Of a stretch of DNA of 64,000 nucleotides, positions 32,608 through 42,147 are shown piece by piece; within the stretch, counting starts at the first letter, position 1, and the number at the start of each line of letters is the position of its first letter. The notes beneath the pieces were generated by a model. It made no database searches. It was not told the origin of the DNA and worked only from the letters and a program-made list of their open reading frames with translations. Source of the DNA: Anaerolineales bacterium. GTDB taxonomy: Bacteria > Chloroflexota > Anaerolineae > 4572-78 > J111. The stretch is from contig JACKAU010000008.1 in NCBI GenBank assembly GCA_020634855.1, forward strand, positions 62,001 to 126,000. Reading direction: 5' to 3'. Both the position numbers and the translations under genes were made by a program.

Positions 32608-33693
32608 TCAACGCATAATTATCGGTATAAACGTGTGGTAAGTTACCGGGGCGGTCGCCGTAACGGTAAACGAGTCGATAACTTCGCCATCAATCGTCTT
32701 AAAATAGCCGAGAGCTTTTTTGGGGTCGCCCTCAACGTGAAAGGTAATGAACAACGCGCCGTACTGAGCGCCCTGATCAGAGGTGTAAATCTTGGCCCAT
32801 TCTCCGGCGCAGCCGTAAGGATAGGTGGCGGGCAAACACCGCTCCTGGTCTCGAATGCCGGCGCCGGCGATGCCCGATACAACCACAAAGGTTCGCCCGG
32901 CGGAGACACACACATCGGGATCGGGCGTGGCCGGGTCGTCGTCACAGAAGGAGTCGACCGTTTGGGATTCGATATGGCTCAATGTGCGGGTGCGCTCGTA
33001 AGAGTGTTCGTGACCTGTGGCGATGATGGCCCCATCTTCCCGGCACGCCTCATACGCCCCCCAACCGACCTCATCCGGCTTGCCCCCGACCTGCATCGCA
33101 TTCTGATTCTTGTGCCACGAACAGATCGTCCACAGCGAATCATCGGCCGCTAACTGCTCGCGCAGATACGCTTCGTGGTCAGAACCCAGCGTCCCTATAC
33201 CGGAGAGAATAAAAAATAAACCTTGGTAGTGACAGGCAGCGTTAACCCCCAACTCACCAACACAGGTCGCCTCCGGGATACTGTCTAAACGCGCCTGTAG
33301 TTTCTGCTGATAACCGGCCCACTGACTCACATCATGATTACCCACCGACGCAAAATAAGGAAACGTGGCCCCCAAGCTATCATTAATCTGCTGATCCCAG
33401 GCATCCGGATTATCCTGATAATCGAAATCGCCTTGATGTAAAACCATTGCCGCGCCCTCGTTGTGGATGAGATCAAGCACCGCTTGGGCGTTGGGGCCAA
33501 CGCCCTGGTCACCGATAAACGCGACCGTGAAGTTAGGGGGAGGTTGAACCGGTTCTTCGGCATAAAGCGTATGCGGGGTGGCTCCTAGCAGCAAGAGGGT
33601 CAGGAAGCTTATAAAGACAGGCCATAAAAAGCGCAGACGCCGCCGGGGTCCTATTTCAATCGAGGCATTTATTGAGGTAGCGGGCAGGTTCAT
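32608..33693 (-). CDS. Secreted calcineurin-like metallophosphatase
   Basis: Exported two-metal phosphoesterase, 361 aa. A signal peptide covers residues ~20-45 (LWPVFISFLTLLLLGATPHT, cleaved near LYA-EE). Metal-binding motifs of the family appear in order: AFIGDQGVG, HQGDFDYQDN, SVGNHDVSQ, CSWHKNQN and ATGHEHSYERT. This is the purple-acid-phosphatase-like branch. Four to six cysteines may form disulfides. Substrate unknown. The ATG is preceded by AAAGGATTACACC. It is convergent with the duplicated repeat, and no gene lies close enough upstream to form an operon. Confidence 0.9.
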   Translation of the reverse strand: MNLPATSINASIEIGPRRRLRFLWPVFISFLTLLLLGATPHTLYAEEPVQPPPNFTVAFIGDQGVGPNAQAVLDLIHNEGAAMVLHQGDFDYQDNPDAWDQQINDSLGATFPYFASVGNHDVSQWAGYQQKLQARLDSIPEATCVGELGVNAACHYQGLFFILSGIGTLGSDHEAYLREQLAADDSLWTICSWHKNQNAMQVGGKPDEVGWGAYEACREDGAIIATGHEHSYERTRTLSHIESQTVDSFCDDDPATPDPDVCVSAGRTFVVVSGIAGAGIRDQERCLPATYPYGCAGEWAKIYTSDQGAQYGALFITFHVEGDPKKALGYFKTIDGEVIDSFTVTATAPVTYHTFIPIIMR

Positions 33694-33845
33694 GGTGTAA
33701 TCCTTTAGACGTTGGGTGTGATAATCTAGATGAATACAACCATTGTACCTGCCTTATTCAATTTTTTACAGCCGCCACCAACGTGCGAGTTTTTACCACA
33801 AAGGGCGTAGAGGAATCGGCGCGTGGACTCGCGGTGGGATAAAGT

Positions 33846-34649
33846 TTATAAAGTTTTACGGGTTGAGTTACTGTCTTCGGTGGTGCGGATTTCCAACTGG
33901 GGCAGCGGTAACGTCAAACCGTGCTCGTCAAAGGCCATCTTGATTTTCTCTTGCAAATCCCACCGGGCTACCCAGTAAACGTCGCTCTTGACCCACGGCC
34001 GCACATTCAAATGGATGGCCTCGGGCGCCAACTCCTCCACCGTCACGGTCGGCGGCGGATCGGCCAGCACGCGCGGATCGGCCTGCATAACCGCCATCAA
34101 AACTGCTCTGGCCTGGCGAATATCGTTGTCGTAGCTGAGCCGAATGATCAAATCGACCCGCCGCTTTTCGCGAATGGTGAAATTAAAAATCGGCCCCTGC
34201 AAAATCAGGGTGTTGGGCAGCATCACTTCAACATTGTCCCGTGTTCTTATAACCGTACTGAGCAGCCTTATCTCCTCAACATAGCCGATAATCTGGCCCA
34301 CTTCAATGCGATCATCTTCTCGAAAAGGTTGGTCGATCGCCAGCCGGATGCCGGCCGCTACATTTTGCAAGCTGTCCTGAAGCGCCAGCGCCAGGGCAAT
34401 GACAATCGCCCCCAGAAAAATCCAGAGCGTCTCCGTATCGAGGCCGGCCACATCAAGCGACAGGATCAGAACAACTAACAACAGCAAGCTGCCCAGCGCG
34501 GTACTGATAAAGTTGACAAAGATTCTGGCCATCCCGGCCCGGCCTAGAATCACTCGCAAGATTTTCAAAAACAGCGCGCCGATGAGTAATCCGGCCAGTA
34601 AGGCGACGACAACCAGGGCGATATTTTGAAACAGTTCGATCATTGGCAT
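33846..34649 (-). CDS. MscS-type mechanosensitive channel
   Basis: A 267-residue small-conductance channel. Three hydrophobic segments lie at residues ~9-31, 45-68 and 75-95; the third leads into LQDSLQNVAAGIRLAIDQPF, matching the pore helix and the start of the beta domain. The cytoplasmic part includes GYVEEIRLLSTVIRTRDN and MLPNTLILQGPIFNFTIREK. It would release solutes on osmotic downshift. It stands 25 bases upstream of nothing on the same strand but follows the two ABC genes, so may be the last gene of that transcript. Confidence 0.92.
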   Translation of the reverse strand: MPMIELFQNIALVVVALLAGLLIGALFLKILRVILGRAGMARIFVNFISTALGSLLLLVVLILSLDVAGLDTETLWIFLGAIVIALALALQDSLQNVAAGIRLAIDQPFREDDRIEVGQIIGYVEEIRLLSTVIRTRDNVEVMLPNTLILQGPIFNFTIREKRRVDLIIRLSYDNDIRQARAVLMAVMQADPRVLADPPPTVTVEELAPEAIHLNVRPWVKSDVYWVARWDLQEKIKMAFDEHGLTLPLPQLEIRTTEDSNSTRKTL

Positions 34650-34674
34650 AAGTCAAAGCCCACCAAACAGAATC

Positions 34675-36501
34675 CTACGTACTGACAAACTGAGACATAT
34701 CCACATCGGCGCTGCCGGGCAGCTTGCCCTTGAACTGGCTCATATAAAGATTGTAGTAAAAACCTTTCTTGGCCATTAGCTCATCGTGGGAGGCAAACTC
34801 TTCGATCTCGCCGCCGTTGATGGCCATAATCTTGTGGGCGTGTTGAATGGTGCTCAGCCGGTGAGCTATCACAAAGCTGGTTTTATCGGCCATTAGCCGC
34901 TGCAACCCTTCCTGAATCAGCTTTTCCGTGCGGGTATCAACATTGCTGGTGGCCTCATCTAAAATCAACATTTTGGGGTTGGCCACCATGGCCCGGGCGA
35001 TGGTAATCATCTGGCGCTGGCCCTGGCTCAGGTTAGACCCGCGCTCGGTCATCATGGTATCGTAGCCTTGGGGCAGGTTCATAATAAACTCGTGGGCGTT
35101 GGCCTGCTTGGCCGCCTCGATGCACTCCGCGTCGGTGGCCCCTTCGCGGGCGTACTTCAAGTTGTTCATGACCGTGTCGGAAAAGAGAAACGCTTCTTGC
35201 AGCACCACCCCAATTTGCTGGCGCAGGCTGCCCTGCGTGAGCGATTGCAGGTTCTGGCCGTCGATCAAAATCGCCCCGCTGTCGATATCGTAATAGCGGG
35301 TCAGGATGTTGATAATCGTACTCTTGCCAGCGCCCGTCGGCCCGCAAATGCCGATCATCTCGCCGGGTTTGGCTACGAAAGTGTTGTGCTTGAGAATTTT
35401 GCGGTGCGGCACGTAGCTAAAATCGACATCCCTAAACTCAACGTGACCGCCCTTGAACTCAAACTCGGCGGCGTCGGGCGCGTCCTGAATTTGGGGTTCT
35501 TCATCGATGATGGCAAAGACGCGCCGGCCCCCGGCCACGGCGCTGAACGTGGTGCTGGTCAGGTTGGCAATCTCAGACAAGGGCGACGAGAGCAGCGCCG
35601 CATAACCGACAAAGGAGATGACCACCCCCAAGGTGGTGATTCCTTCCAGCACCAGCACCCCGCCCACCACCAGGACGATCACGATCTGGAGCATCACCAG
35701 GGTTTGGGTCAAGGGGAACTGCAACAGCGAGGTAAAAAAGGCTTTGCTGCCGACATCAAACACATTGGCCGCATACTGCTCGTTGGCCTCGATGGCCCAG
35801 TCGTGACGGCGGTTGCTGATAATGACTTTGTTGCCGGAGATGGTCTCTTCCTGAAAGCCGCTTAACTCGCCCAACTCTTCCTGCATCTTGGCAAAGGCCG
35901 GCGTGGCGACCCGCTGAATCACCGCCGTCAAGAACAGCATCACCGGCACAATGGTTAACGCTGCCAGGGTCAGATGCCAACTGATGATGAACATCACCAC
36001 GATAATCAGCAAAATCTGAATGATGGCCCGGATCATCTGGGCCACCGCGCTTTCGTAAAAGAGGGCCACGGTTTCGGTGTCATTGGTCACGCGGCTCATC
36101 AGTTCGCCCACCGGCTGGCGGTCAAAAAAGTTGAGCGATAGGGTTTGCATATGCTCAAACAGACGCCGCTGTAATTTATACAGCGCGCGCGTGGCCAGGC
36201 CCGAAAACAACCGCTCGGCCACCAGGCTGAGGCCAATGTACAGCCCACCGGCGATAAACGCGTACAATACCCAGCGCCACAGCTCGTTGAGCGTGCCGCC
36301 CGGTTCGCTGATGACGTTGATGGCTTGCCCGGTACAGTAAGGCACAGCGATAACGCCCAACAGGCCGATCACCCGCAGCGCCATGGCGGTCAAGAATTTG
36401 GGCCGGGCCTCGCCGCGAGTCATGAAGTCCAGCAAACGGTTGATAATCAGCAGCGTATCATCTTTTTTCTGGGTTGGGGGAGTTAAGGAACCGTTGCTCA
36501 T
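34675..36501 (-). CDS. ABC exporter half-transporter, canonical ATP site
   Basis: A 608-residue half transporter: six membrane segments (about residues 40-330), then an ATPase domain with Walker A ICGPTGAGKSTIINIL, Q-loop LQEAF, signature LSQGQRQM, Walker B MLILDEATSNVD (catalytic Glu present) and the H-loop VIAHRLSTI. It overlaps the partner gene by four bases (ATGA), so the two form a heterodimer. The partner's Walker B lacks the Glu, the asymmetry typical of LmrCD/TM287-288-type exporters. Likely substrates are lipids or hydrophobic compounds (family knowledge). Confidence 0.93.
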   Translation of the reverse strand: MSNGSLTPPTQKKDDTLLIINRLLDFMTRGEARPKFLTAMALRVIGLLGVIAVPYCTGQAINVISEPGGTLNELWRWVLYAFIAGGLYIGLSLVAERLFSGLATRALYKLQRRLFEHMQTLSLNFFDRQPVGELMSRVTNDTETVALFYESAVAQMIRAIIQILLIIVVMFIISWHLTLAALTIVPVMLFLTAVIQRVATPAFAKMQEELGELSGFQEETISGNKVIISNRRHDWAIEANEQYAANVFDVGSKAFFTSLLQFPLTQTLVMLQIVIVLVVGGVLVLEGITTLGVVISFVGYAALLSSPLSEIANLTSTTFSAVAGGRRVFAIIDEEPQIQDAPDAAEFEFKGGHVEFRDVDFSYVPHRKILKHNTFVAKPGEMIGICGPTGAGKSTIINILTRYYDIDSGAILIDGQNLQSLTQGSLRQQIGVVLQEAFLFSDTVMNNLKYAREGATDAECIEAAKQANAHEFIMNLPQGYDTMMTERGSNLSQGQRQMITIARAMVANPKMLILDEATSNVDTRTEKLIQEGLQRLMADKTSFVIAHRLSTIQHAHKIMAINGGEIEEFASHDELMAKKGFYYNLYMSQFKGKLPGSADVDMSQFVST

Positions 36502-38276
36502 GCCTGCACCTCCAGACCGGCCGTAACGCCGCTGCCCAACTGCGACTCGTAGATCTCCTGGTACAGCGCACTCCGTTCCATCAATTGGTCGTGCGTGCCG
36601 ATGTCAACGATCTCGCCGTGCTGTAACAGCACAATCTTGTCCAAATCCAGCACGGCGCTAATGCGCTGGGCCACATACAGGGTGCTGACTCCCGGCGCGT
36701 AGGTGGGGATGGCATCCTGCACCCGACTTTCGGTGGCGACGTCAAGGGCGCTGGTGCTATCATCCATGATGAGAATTTTGGGTTGGCCGGTCAGGGTGCG
36801 GGTCATCGACAAGCGCTGGCGCTGGCCACCGGAAAAGTTGTACCCTCGCCGGGCAACCGGGGCTTCCCACAGTTCGGGCAGGTTAGTGATGAAGCCGTAG
36901 CTGTCGGCCGCTTTAGCGGCGTCTTGCATCACCTGGTCATCGATCTCAGGGTTGCCGAACTTGAGGTTGAAGCGCACATCGCCCTGAAACAGCAGCGCTT
37001 CTTGCAGCGAAATGCCCACGATCTGGCGCAGCGTCGCCTGCGGGAAATCCCGCACGTCGATGCCGTCGATGGTGATCCGCCCCTCGGTCACATCGTAAAA
37101 GCGGGGAATGAGGTTGACCAACGCCGTTTTGCCGGCCCCGGTCGAGCCTAAGAAACCGACCCGCTCCCCCGGTTCGATGGTCAGATTAATGTTTCTCAAG
37201 GCCGGCGGGTCAAGCTCGCCGTCGGGCCGGCGAAAAGCGAAGGTTACATTTTCAAACACCAGCCGTCCCTTTAGCTGCGCGGGGTCCGGCGGCTGAACCT
37301 CCGGTTGGTCTTCGATGGCCGGCTGGGCGTCGATCACTTCAAAGATGCGCCCGGCCGAGGCATCGCCCCGCAAGATAAAGGGGATGACGACCGCCATCAA
37401 GGCCAGCGGGGTCACCACCAAACTCAGGTATTGAATAAAGGCGGTCACTTGCCCCACGGTCAGGCCGGTCTGCTGCAGCACCTGCGTACCGCCCACCCAC
37501 ACCGCCAACGCGGTTGAAATCTGAGCGATACCGGCCAGCAGCGGCGACAGCAAGGCGACCCGAAAGGCGGCGTCAAAAGCCGGCCGACGCATAGCCTCAG
37601 CTCGCTGCTCAAAGCGGTCGTTCTCCAGCCGTTCCCGCACAAACGCTTTGACCACCCGCGCCCCGGACAGATTTTCCTGCAACGTATTGTTTAGATCGTC
37701 CAGTTTTTTCTGCCGCTGATCATAGGCTTTAAACATTTGCGGCACAATGAAGGCCATCAAGACCAGCACCACTACTGCCACCACAATCATCAACCAGATC
37801 AAACTGGGCGTGGTGATTAAGGCAAAGACAAAGGCGATCAATATCATAAAGGGCGCGTACAACAGCAGCATCACCGAGTACATCACCGCGTTTTGAATGT
37901 TGAGGATATCGGCGTTGAGGCGCACCATCAGGTTGCCGGTGCGAAAGCGGTCGAAATTACCAAAGGAAAAGGTTTGGATCTTTTTGTAAACTTCGGTGCG
38001 GATAATGTAAGCCGTCCCTTGCGAAAAGAAGACGGCATAGCTGGCGGTACCGGCCATACAGCCGCCCCCAATCAGCGCCAACACCGCCATCGTGAGGCCG
38101 GTCCGAACAATCACCTCGGCATCGCCGGCCTGGATGCCCAGGTTGATCAAGCGTTGGTTTAGCGCCGCTACCATCAGCATGGCCGCCGCCGAGATGAGCA
38201 GCAATACCTGGGAGAAAATCAGCCGGCCACGATAATCTTTGTAGATGACAAACATGCGGCGAAAAGACTTGAGCAT
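36498..38276 (-). CDS. ABC exporter half-transporter, degenerate ATP site
   Basis: Partner of the 34675 gene; 592 aa. Six membrane segments precede an ATPase domain with Walker A GSTGAGKTALVNLIP, signature YNFSGGQRQRLS, and Walker B ILIMDDSTSALD, where Asp replaces the catalytic Glu; the H-loop region reads YVAQRISAV, with Gln instead of His. This half is predicted not to hydrolyse ATP at its own site. The ATG at 38276 follows AAGGGGG; a longer open frame lacks a ribosome site. It opens the exporter operon. Confidence 0.93.
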   Translation of the reverse strand: MLKSFRRMFVIYKDYRGRLIFSQVLLLISAAAMLMVAALNQRLINLGIQAGDAEVIVRTGLTMAVLALIGGGCMAGTASYAVFFSQGTAYIIRTEVYKKIQTFSFGNFDRFRTGNLMVRLNADILNIQNAVMYSVMLLLYAPFMILIAFVFALITTPSLIWLMIVVAVVVLVLMAFIVPQMFKAYDQRQKKLDDLNNTLQENLSGARVVKAFVRERLENDRFEQRAEAMRRPAFDAAFRVALLSPLLAGIAQISTALAVWVGGTQVLQQTGLTVGQVTAFIQYLSLVVTPLALMAVVIPFILRGDASAGRIFEVIDAQPAIEDQPEVQPPDPAQLKGRLVFENVTFAFRRPDGELDPPALRNINLTIEPGERVGFLGSTGAGKTALVNLIPRFYDVTEGRITIDGIDVRDFPQATLRQIVGISLQEALLFQGDVRFNLKFGNPEIDDQVMQDAAKAADSYGFITNLPELWEAPVARRGYNFSGGQRQRLSMTRTLTGQPKILIMDDSTSALDVATESRVQDAIPTYAPGVSTLYVAQRISAVLDLDKIVLLQHGEIVDIGTHDQLMERSALYQEIYESQLGSGVTAGLEVQA

Positions 38277-38720
38277 AGTCCATACCCCCTTGTCAAATTG
38301 TTTGAGCGTGGAGGGCAAGCATACCACGAGACCAAATCATCGACAAAAACCAACAATAGGGCGTGGAAGATGATTGTCAATGAAACCGGTATTGTCCGCG
38401 ACCTAAGCCGCTCAACTCCAGGCTCTACGCATGACAAAAAATATTTCAGCGACTCAGGCGCTGCCGCCAAGATACCCGCAAATATTAGATTTTAGTTAGT
38501 GTTATTTCATCCAAAAAAATTAAACCTTGATAAAAAATTTTTACATCTTTTTCGGTAATATCCCCCCAGCAGGGTCCAACCTCCCAAAAAATTTCACCTA
38601 ATCCAAACAAAACTCCATTGAGTTTCGTGCCAATTAATCCTATTATATACTATAGAGATATAACATCTCCCCCGGGGTACTATAAAAAATATTTTTGAAT
38701 CCATAGAAGGAGTGAGAACA
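38277..38720. other. AT-rich divergent spacer
   Basis: A 444-base region between the exporter operon (leftward) and the sugar importer operon (rightward), clearly richer in A and T than the genes. It holds the promoter listed at 38618. No gene, tRNA or clear hairpin was seen in its first 300 bases. Confidence 0.6.
38618..38646 (+). promoter_or_regulatory. Promoter of the sugar-importer operon
   Basis: TTGAGT (38618-38623), 17-bp spacer and TATTAT (38641-38646), continuing TATACTATAGAG, about 75 bases before the GTG start. Confidence 0.55.
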
Positions 38721-39737
38721 GTGAAGTTATCCAGAATTCTTTTATTAGTTGTACTATTAATCGCCGCCGTGGCTATAGCTGCTTGCGGTGGCGCTGCCCC
38801 AACAGCAGCACCCCCGGCCGAACAGGCCGCCCCCCAACAGCAAGAAGCAGCCGCACCTGCCAAAAAGGAATATAAAGATTTGACGTTATGCTACCCGCAA
38901 CTGGGCGCCGAGAGCGACTGGCGGACCGCCAATAGCGCTTCATTTAAGGAAACTGCTGAACAATTGGGCGTCAACCTGATCTTCTCCGATGCTCAACAGA
39001 AGCAAGAAAACCAGATTTCTGCTATGCGGGCTTGCATTCAACAAGAAGTTGATGTAATTGCCCTGCCTCCGGTAGTTGAAGATGGTTGGGATGCCGTTCT
39101 CACCGAAGCCCAAGATGCCGGTATTCCGGTTATTGTGGTAGACCGCTCCGTTTCCGCCGACCCATCCCTCTATGCCGCTCACATTGGCTCTGACATGGTC
39201 GTGGAAGGTCAAAGATCAGCCGATGAAATGAATCGTTTGCTGCCCGATGGCGGTAAGGTCATTGAACTCAGTGGTACCACCGGTTCCGGCGCAGCCAATG
39301 GCCGCGCCGAAGGTTTCCGCATGAACCTCAATGACAACATCGAGATCATCGACTCGCAGACGGGTAACTTCACCACTGCCGAAGGTAAACCGGTGATGGA
39401 AGCCTTCCTGAAGAAATACGGAGACGAAATTGATGGCGCGTTCATCCACAACGACAATATGGCCATTGGTGCTGTTGAAGCAATTAAGGCTGCCGGTTTG
39501 GAACCGGGCGACATCAAGATAGTGTCTGTTGATGGTACTCGCGGTGGCTTCCAGCTTATGATTGACGGTTGGGTGCAAGCTGATGTTGAATGTAACCCAC
39601 TGCTTGGCCCGCAAGTCATGGAAATGGCGTTGCTTTTGGCCAACGGCGGAACTGTAGAACCAAAGGAACAGCTCACCAACGAAACCATTTACTATCCTGA
39701 AGAGGCTGAAGCATTATTGCCAGAGCGCCAGTACTAA
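38721..39737 (+). CDS. Sugar-binding lipoprotein of a CUT2 ABC importer
   Basis: Periplasmic-type binding protein, 338 aa. The GTG at 38721 is preceded by AAGGAGTGAGAACA; an earlier GTG overlaps that binding site and is rejected. The lipobox IAAC precedes an Ala/Pro/Gln-rich linker, then a Peripla_BP_4 domain: LTLCYPQLGAESDWRTAN, QKQENQISAMRACIQQEVDV, VVDRSVSADP, SGTTGSGAANGRAEGFR, IHNDNMAIGAVEAIKAAG and KIVSVDGTRGGFQLM. It resembles YtfQ-type galactofuranose binding proteins, so a furanose sugar is a reasonable guess. A hairpin follows the gene. Confidence 0.92.
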   Translation: MKLSRILLLVVLLIAAVAIAACGGAAPTAAPPAEQAAPQQQEAAAPAKKEYKDLTLCYPQLGAESDWRTANSASFKETAEQLGVNLIFSDAQQKQENQISAMRACIQQEVDVIALPPVVEDGWDAVLTEAQDAGIPVIVVDRSVSADPSLYAAHIGSDMVVEGQRSADEMNRLLPDGGKVIELSGTTGSGAANGRAEGFRMNLNDNIEIIDSQTGNFTTAEGKPVMEAFLKKYGDEIDGAFIHNDNMAIGAVEAIKAAGLEPGDIKIVSVDGTRGGFQLMIDGWVQADVECNPLLGPQVMEMALLLANGGTVEPKEQLTNETIYYPEEAEALLPERQY

Positions 39738-39794
39738 TTTGTTCTGACCGCAACACATAAGTTGTTAATAACCTCGGGTAAATAACAATAGTTG

Positions 39795-39827
39795 AGAAGC
39801 GGCGTTGTGCAACGCCGCTTCTTTACT
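39795..39827 (+). terminator. Attenuating hairpin after the binding-protein gene
   Basis: A perfect 12-bp stem AGAAGCGGCGTT/AACGCCGCTTCT with a four-base loop, followed by TTACT, a weak T tract. Its place between binding protein and permease genes is typical of signals that lower downstream expression or protect the upstream message. Confidence 0.75.
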
Positions 39828-39938
39828 ATAAAGCGATTTGATTATACTTGGTTAAAAAGCTCATCGCAGGATTGGCAATACAAGAAATTATTGGTTACTA
39901 TTAGTTCAGATCATTATCCCCACAATGGCAGGAAATTT

Positions 39939-41018
39939 ATGAAAAATAACGATGCTCTCTTCAAACGTATGCGTGAAAGCCAACTGTTCTGGCCACTTGT
40001 TGCGCTGGCTTTGATTTTACTCTTAGACCTGATTTTTGCCCCCGGATTCTTTAAAATCGGGATATTGGATGGTCATTTATACGGGAATCTCATTGACGTT
40101 GTTAACAATGCGGCTCCCCTGATGTTGGTAGCCATTGGGATGACCCTGGTGATTGCTACCGGCGGAGTTGACCTTTCGGTAGGCGCGGTAATCGCCATTT
40201 CGGCCGCCCTGGGTGCAGTATTGATCAACCCGGCTCTGGGCAACGTGTTAATCGAAAATAAGATTCTGGCTGCCAATACCACCAATACCCCCTTGCCGAT
40301 TGTTGTGTTGGTTAACATTGTGGCCGGTACCCTTTGCGGCCTGTGGAATGGGATGTTGGTTTCAAGAGGAAGAATCTCGCCGATGGTAGCTACCCTTATC
40401 CTGATGGTAGCCGGCCGTGGAATTGCGCAACTCATCACCAACGGCCAAATTATGACGGTTTATTATCAGCCCTATTGGTGGTTTGGAAACGGGTTCATTT
40501 TGGGGTTACCGGTTTCAATTTATATTGTAGCGATTATATTCATTATGGCCTGGCTGTTGGTGCGAAAAACTGCCATAGGCATGTTCATCGAATCGGTTGG
40601 GATCAATTCAAAAGCTACCTATTATAGTGGTATCAGCGAAAAAAATATCAAGTTATTTGTTTATACATTCTGTGGGTTTTGTAGCGCCTGGGCCGGCTTG
40701 ATCCTCGGTTCTTACATTCACGGTGTTGATGCCAATAATATTGGCCTCCTTTATGAGTTGGACGCCATCCTGGCGGTTGTCATCGGCGGCACCCTGATGT
40801 CGGGTGGGCGGTTTTCGCTTTTGGCCAGTGTGATTGGGGCGCTTCTCATTTGGACCTTTACCATTACGATGTATACCTTTGGCGTACCGGCTAACGCTCT
40901 GTTAGCGGGTCGAGCCGTGCTGGTGTTGATTGTGATCATTCTTTATTCCGATTACACGCGTCGGGTTATAAATAAACTCTCTGACCAGAAAGGAATCAAA
41001 CATGGCGTCTCAAACTAA
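39939..41018 (+). CDS. CUT2 sugar ABC permease 1
   Basis: A 359-residue BPD_transp_2 permease (YtfT/RbsC type) with eight to ten helices. Family landmarks are MLVAIGMTLVIATGGVDLSV, VGAVIAISAALGAV, and AVVIGGTLMSGGRFSLLAS near the C-terminus. The start at 39939 follows GCAGGAAATTT; the long upstream frame overlaps the hairpin and is discarded. The stop overlaps the next permease by 17 bases, implying coupled translation and a heterodimeric channel. Confidence 0.93.
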   Translation: MKNNDALFKRMRESQLFWPLVALALILLLDLIFAPGFFKIGILDGHLYGNLIDVVNNAAPLMLVAIGMTLVIATGGVDLSVGAVIAISAALGAVLINPALGNVLIENKILAANTTNTPLPIVVLVNIVAGTLCGLWNGMLVSRGRISPMVATLILMVAGRGIAQLITNGQIMTVYYQPYWWFGNGFILGLPVSIYIVAIIFIMAWLLVRKTAIGMFIESVGINSKATYYSGISEKNIKLFVYTFCGFCSAWAGLILGSYIHGVDANNIGLLYELDAILAVVIGGTLMSGGRFSLLASVIGALLIWTFTITMYTFGVPANALLAGRAVLVLIVIILYSDYTRRVINKLSDQKGIKHGVSN

Positions 41019-42039
41019 ACCTCTCAGCGATTCTGTGATGACCGTAAAGAGATCCGACACAGTACAACGACTAAAGAATTTTTTGATAAAAAATGGTCCT
41101 CTGGCAACCACTATCGTCATTTTTTTCGTGCTTTATCTTATCGGAAGTTGGCTGTACCCTGCTATGCAAAAACCACAGGTGGTTTTTAATCTGTTTATTA
41201 ACCAGGCCAGTCTGTTGCTTGTATCTATTGGTATGACGCTGGTGATCATTGCTAAAGGCATTGACCTTTCTGTAGCAGGGGTTATTGCCCTTACCACGGC
41301 TGCATCGGCGGCATTACTGGCTGCTGGGATGAGTCCTTTTATTGTGATGCCTTTGATGTTGGTTATGGGTATTACATTTGGGTTGGCCCAAGGCTGGCTT
41401 ATTCATTTCTTCAAAGTGGAACCTTTTATTGTAACCCTAATGGGCCTCTTTTTTGCCCGAGGGATGGCTTACATCATCACCCTTTCTTCTTTAACAATTA
41501 ATGATCCTGTTTATCGTTTCCTGGCCTTAACAAAAGTTTATATCCCCTTCTTTGAAAAAGTGTACGTGTATATTCCCACCTTTGTCGCCCCGGTGATGTT
41601 ATTGGTAACCATTTATTTATCTTTCTTCACCCAATTTGGCCGCACGGTTTATGCGATTGGCAATAATGAACAGTCTGCGTTGTTAATGGGGTTACCTGTG
41701 GCCCGCACCAAGCTGCTGGTGTATGCCTTTAGCGGCTTGTGCTCTGCTATGGCGGGAATTGTGTGGAGTGTTTCTCTGCTTTCAGGTTATGGCGGATACG
41801 CGCCGGGGATGGAATTGGATGCCATTGCTTCGGTGGTTATTGGCGGTACGATGTTAACGGGCGGTATTGGAACCGTGATTGGCACCCTGTTTGGCGTTTT
41901 AATTAACGGTACCATCGTATCTATTCTGCAATTCAATGGTACCTTGAGTTCATGGTGGACCCGCATCGGTGTGGGCGTTCTTACCCTGATCTTTCTTGGC
42001 GTGCAAAGCCTGTTCTATATGAGGCAAAAACACTCATAA
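41002..42039 (+). CDS. CUT2 sugar ABC permease 2
   Basis: A 345-residue partner permease (YjfF-like). It has LLLVSIGMTLVIIAKGIDLS, VEPFIVTLMGLFFARGMAYI, VYAIGNNEQSALLMGLPVAR and IASVVIGGTMLTGGIGTVIG, all standard for the family. The ribosome site AAAGGAATCAAAC lies in the preceding gene's 3' end. With the first permease it should form the membrane channel of the importer. Confidence 0.93.
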   Translation: MASQTKPLSDSVMTVKRSDTVQRLKNFLIKNGPLATTIVIFFVLYLIGSWLYPAMQKPQVVFNLFINQASLLLVSIGMTLVIIAKGIDLSVAGVIALTTAASAALLAAGMSPFIVMPLMLVMGITFGLAQGWLIHFFKVEPFIVTLMGLFFARGMAYIITLSSLTINDPVYRFLALTKVYIPFFEKVYVYIPTFVAPVMLLVTIYLSFFTQFGRTVYAIGNNEQSALLMGLPVARTKLLVYAFSGLCSAMAGIVWSVSLLSGYGGYAPGMELDAIASVVIGGTMLTGGIGTVIGTLFGVLINGTIVSILQFNGTLSSWWTRIGVGVLTLIFLGVQSLFYMRQKHS

Positions 42040-42147
42040 CGGTTGTACTCTTTAGCAAAATAAAGGATAAATCAGGAATCGATGGTAACCAGGGTATGCC
42101 ATCAAACATCGAAAACAAAAGGTTGTAAAACGGAGGCATAGCGCATT

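Noticed and set aside
32313..32618. 101-aa reading frame inside the 21-bp array as a real gene
   Set aside because: It starts at a TTG without a ribosome site, and the open frame is an automatic result of a period divisible by three; the equivalent frame in copy 2 is shifted.
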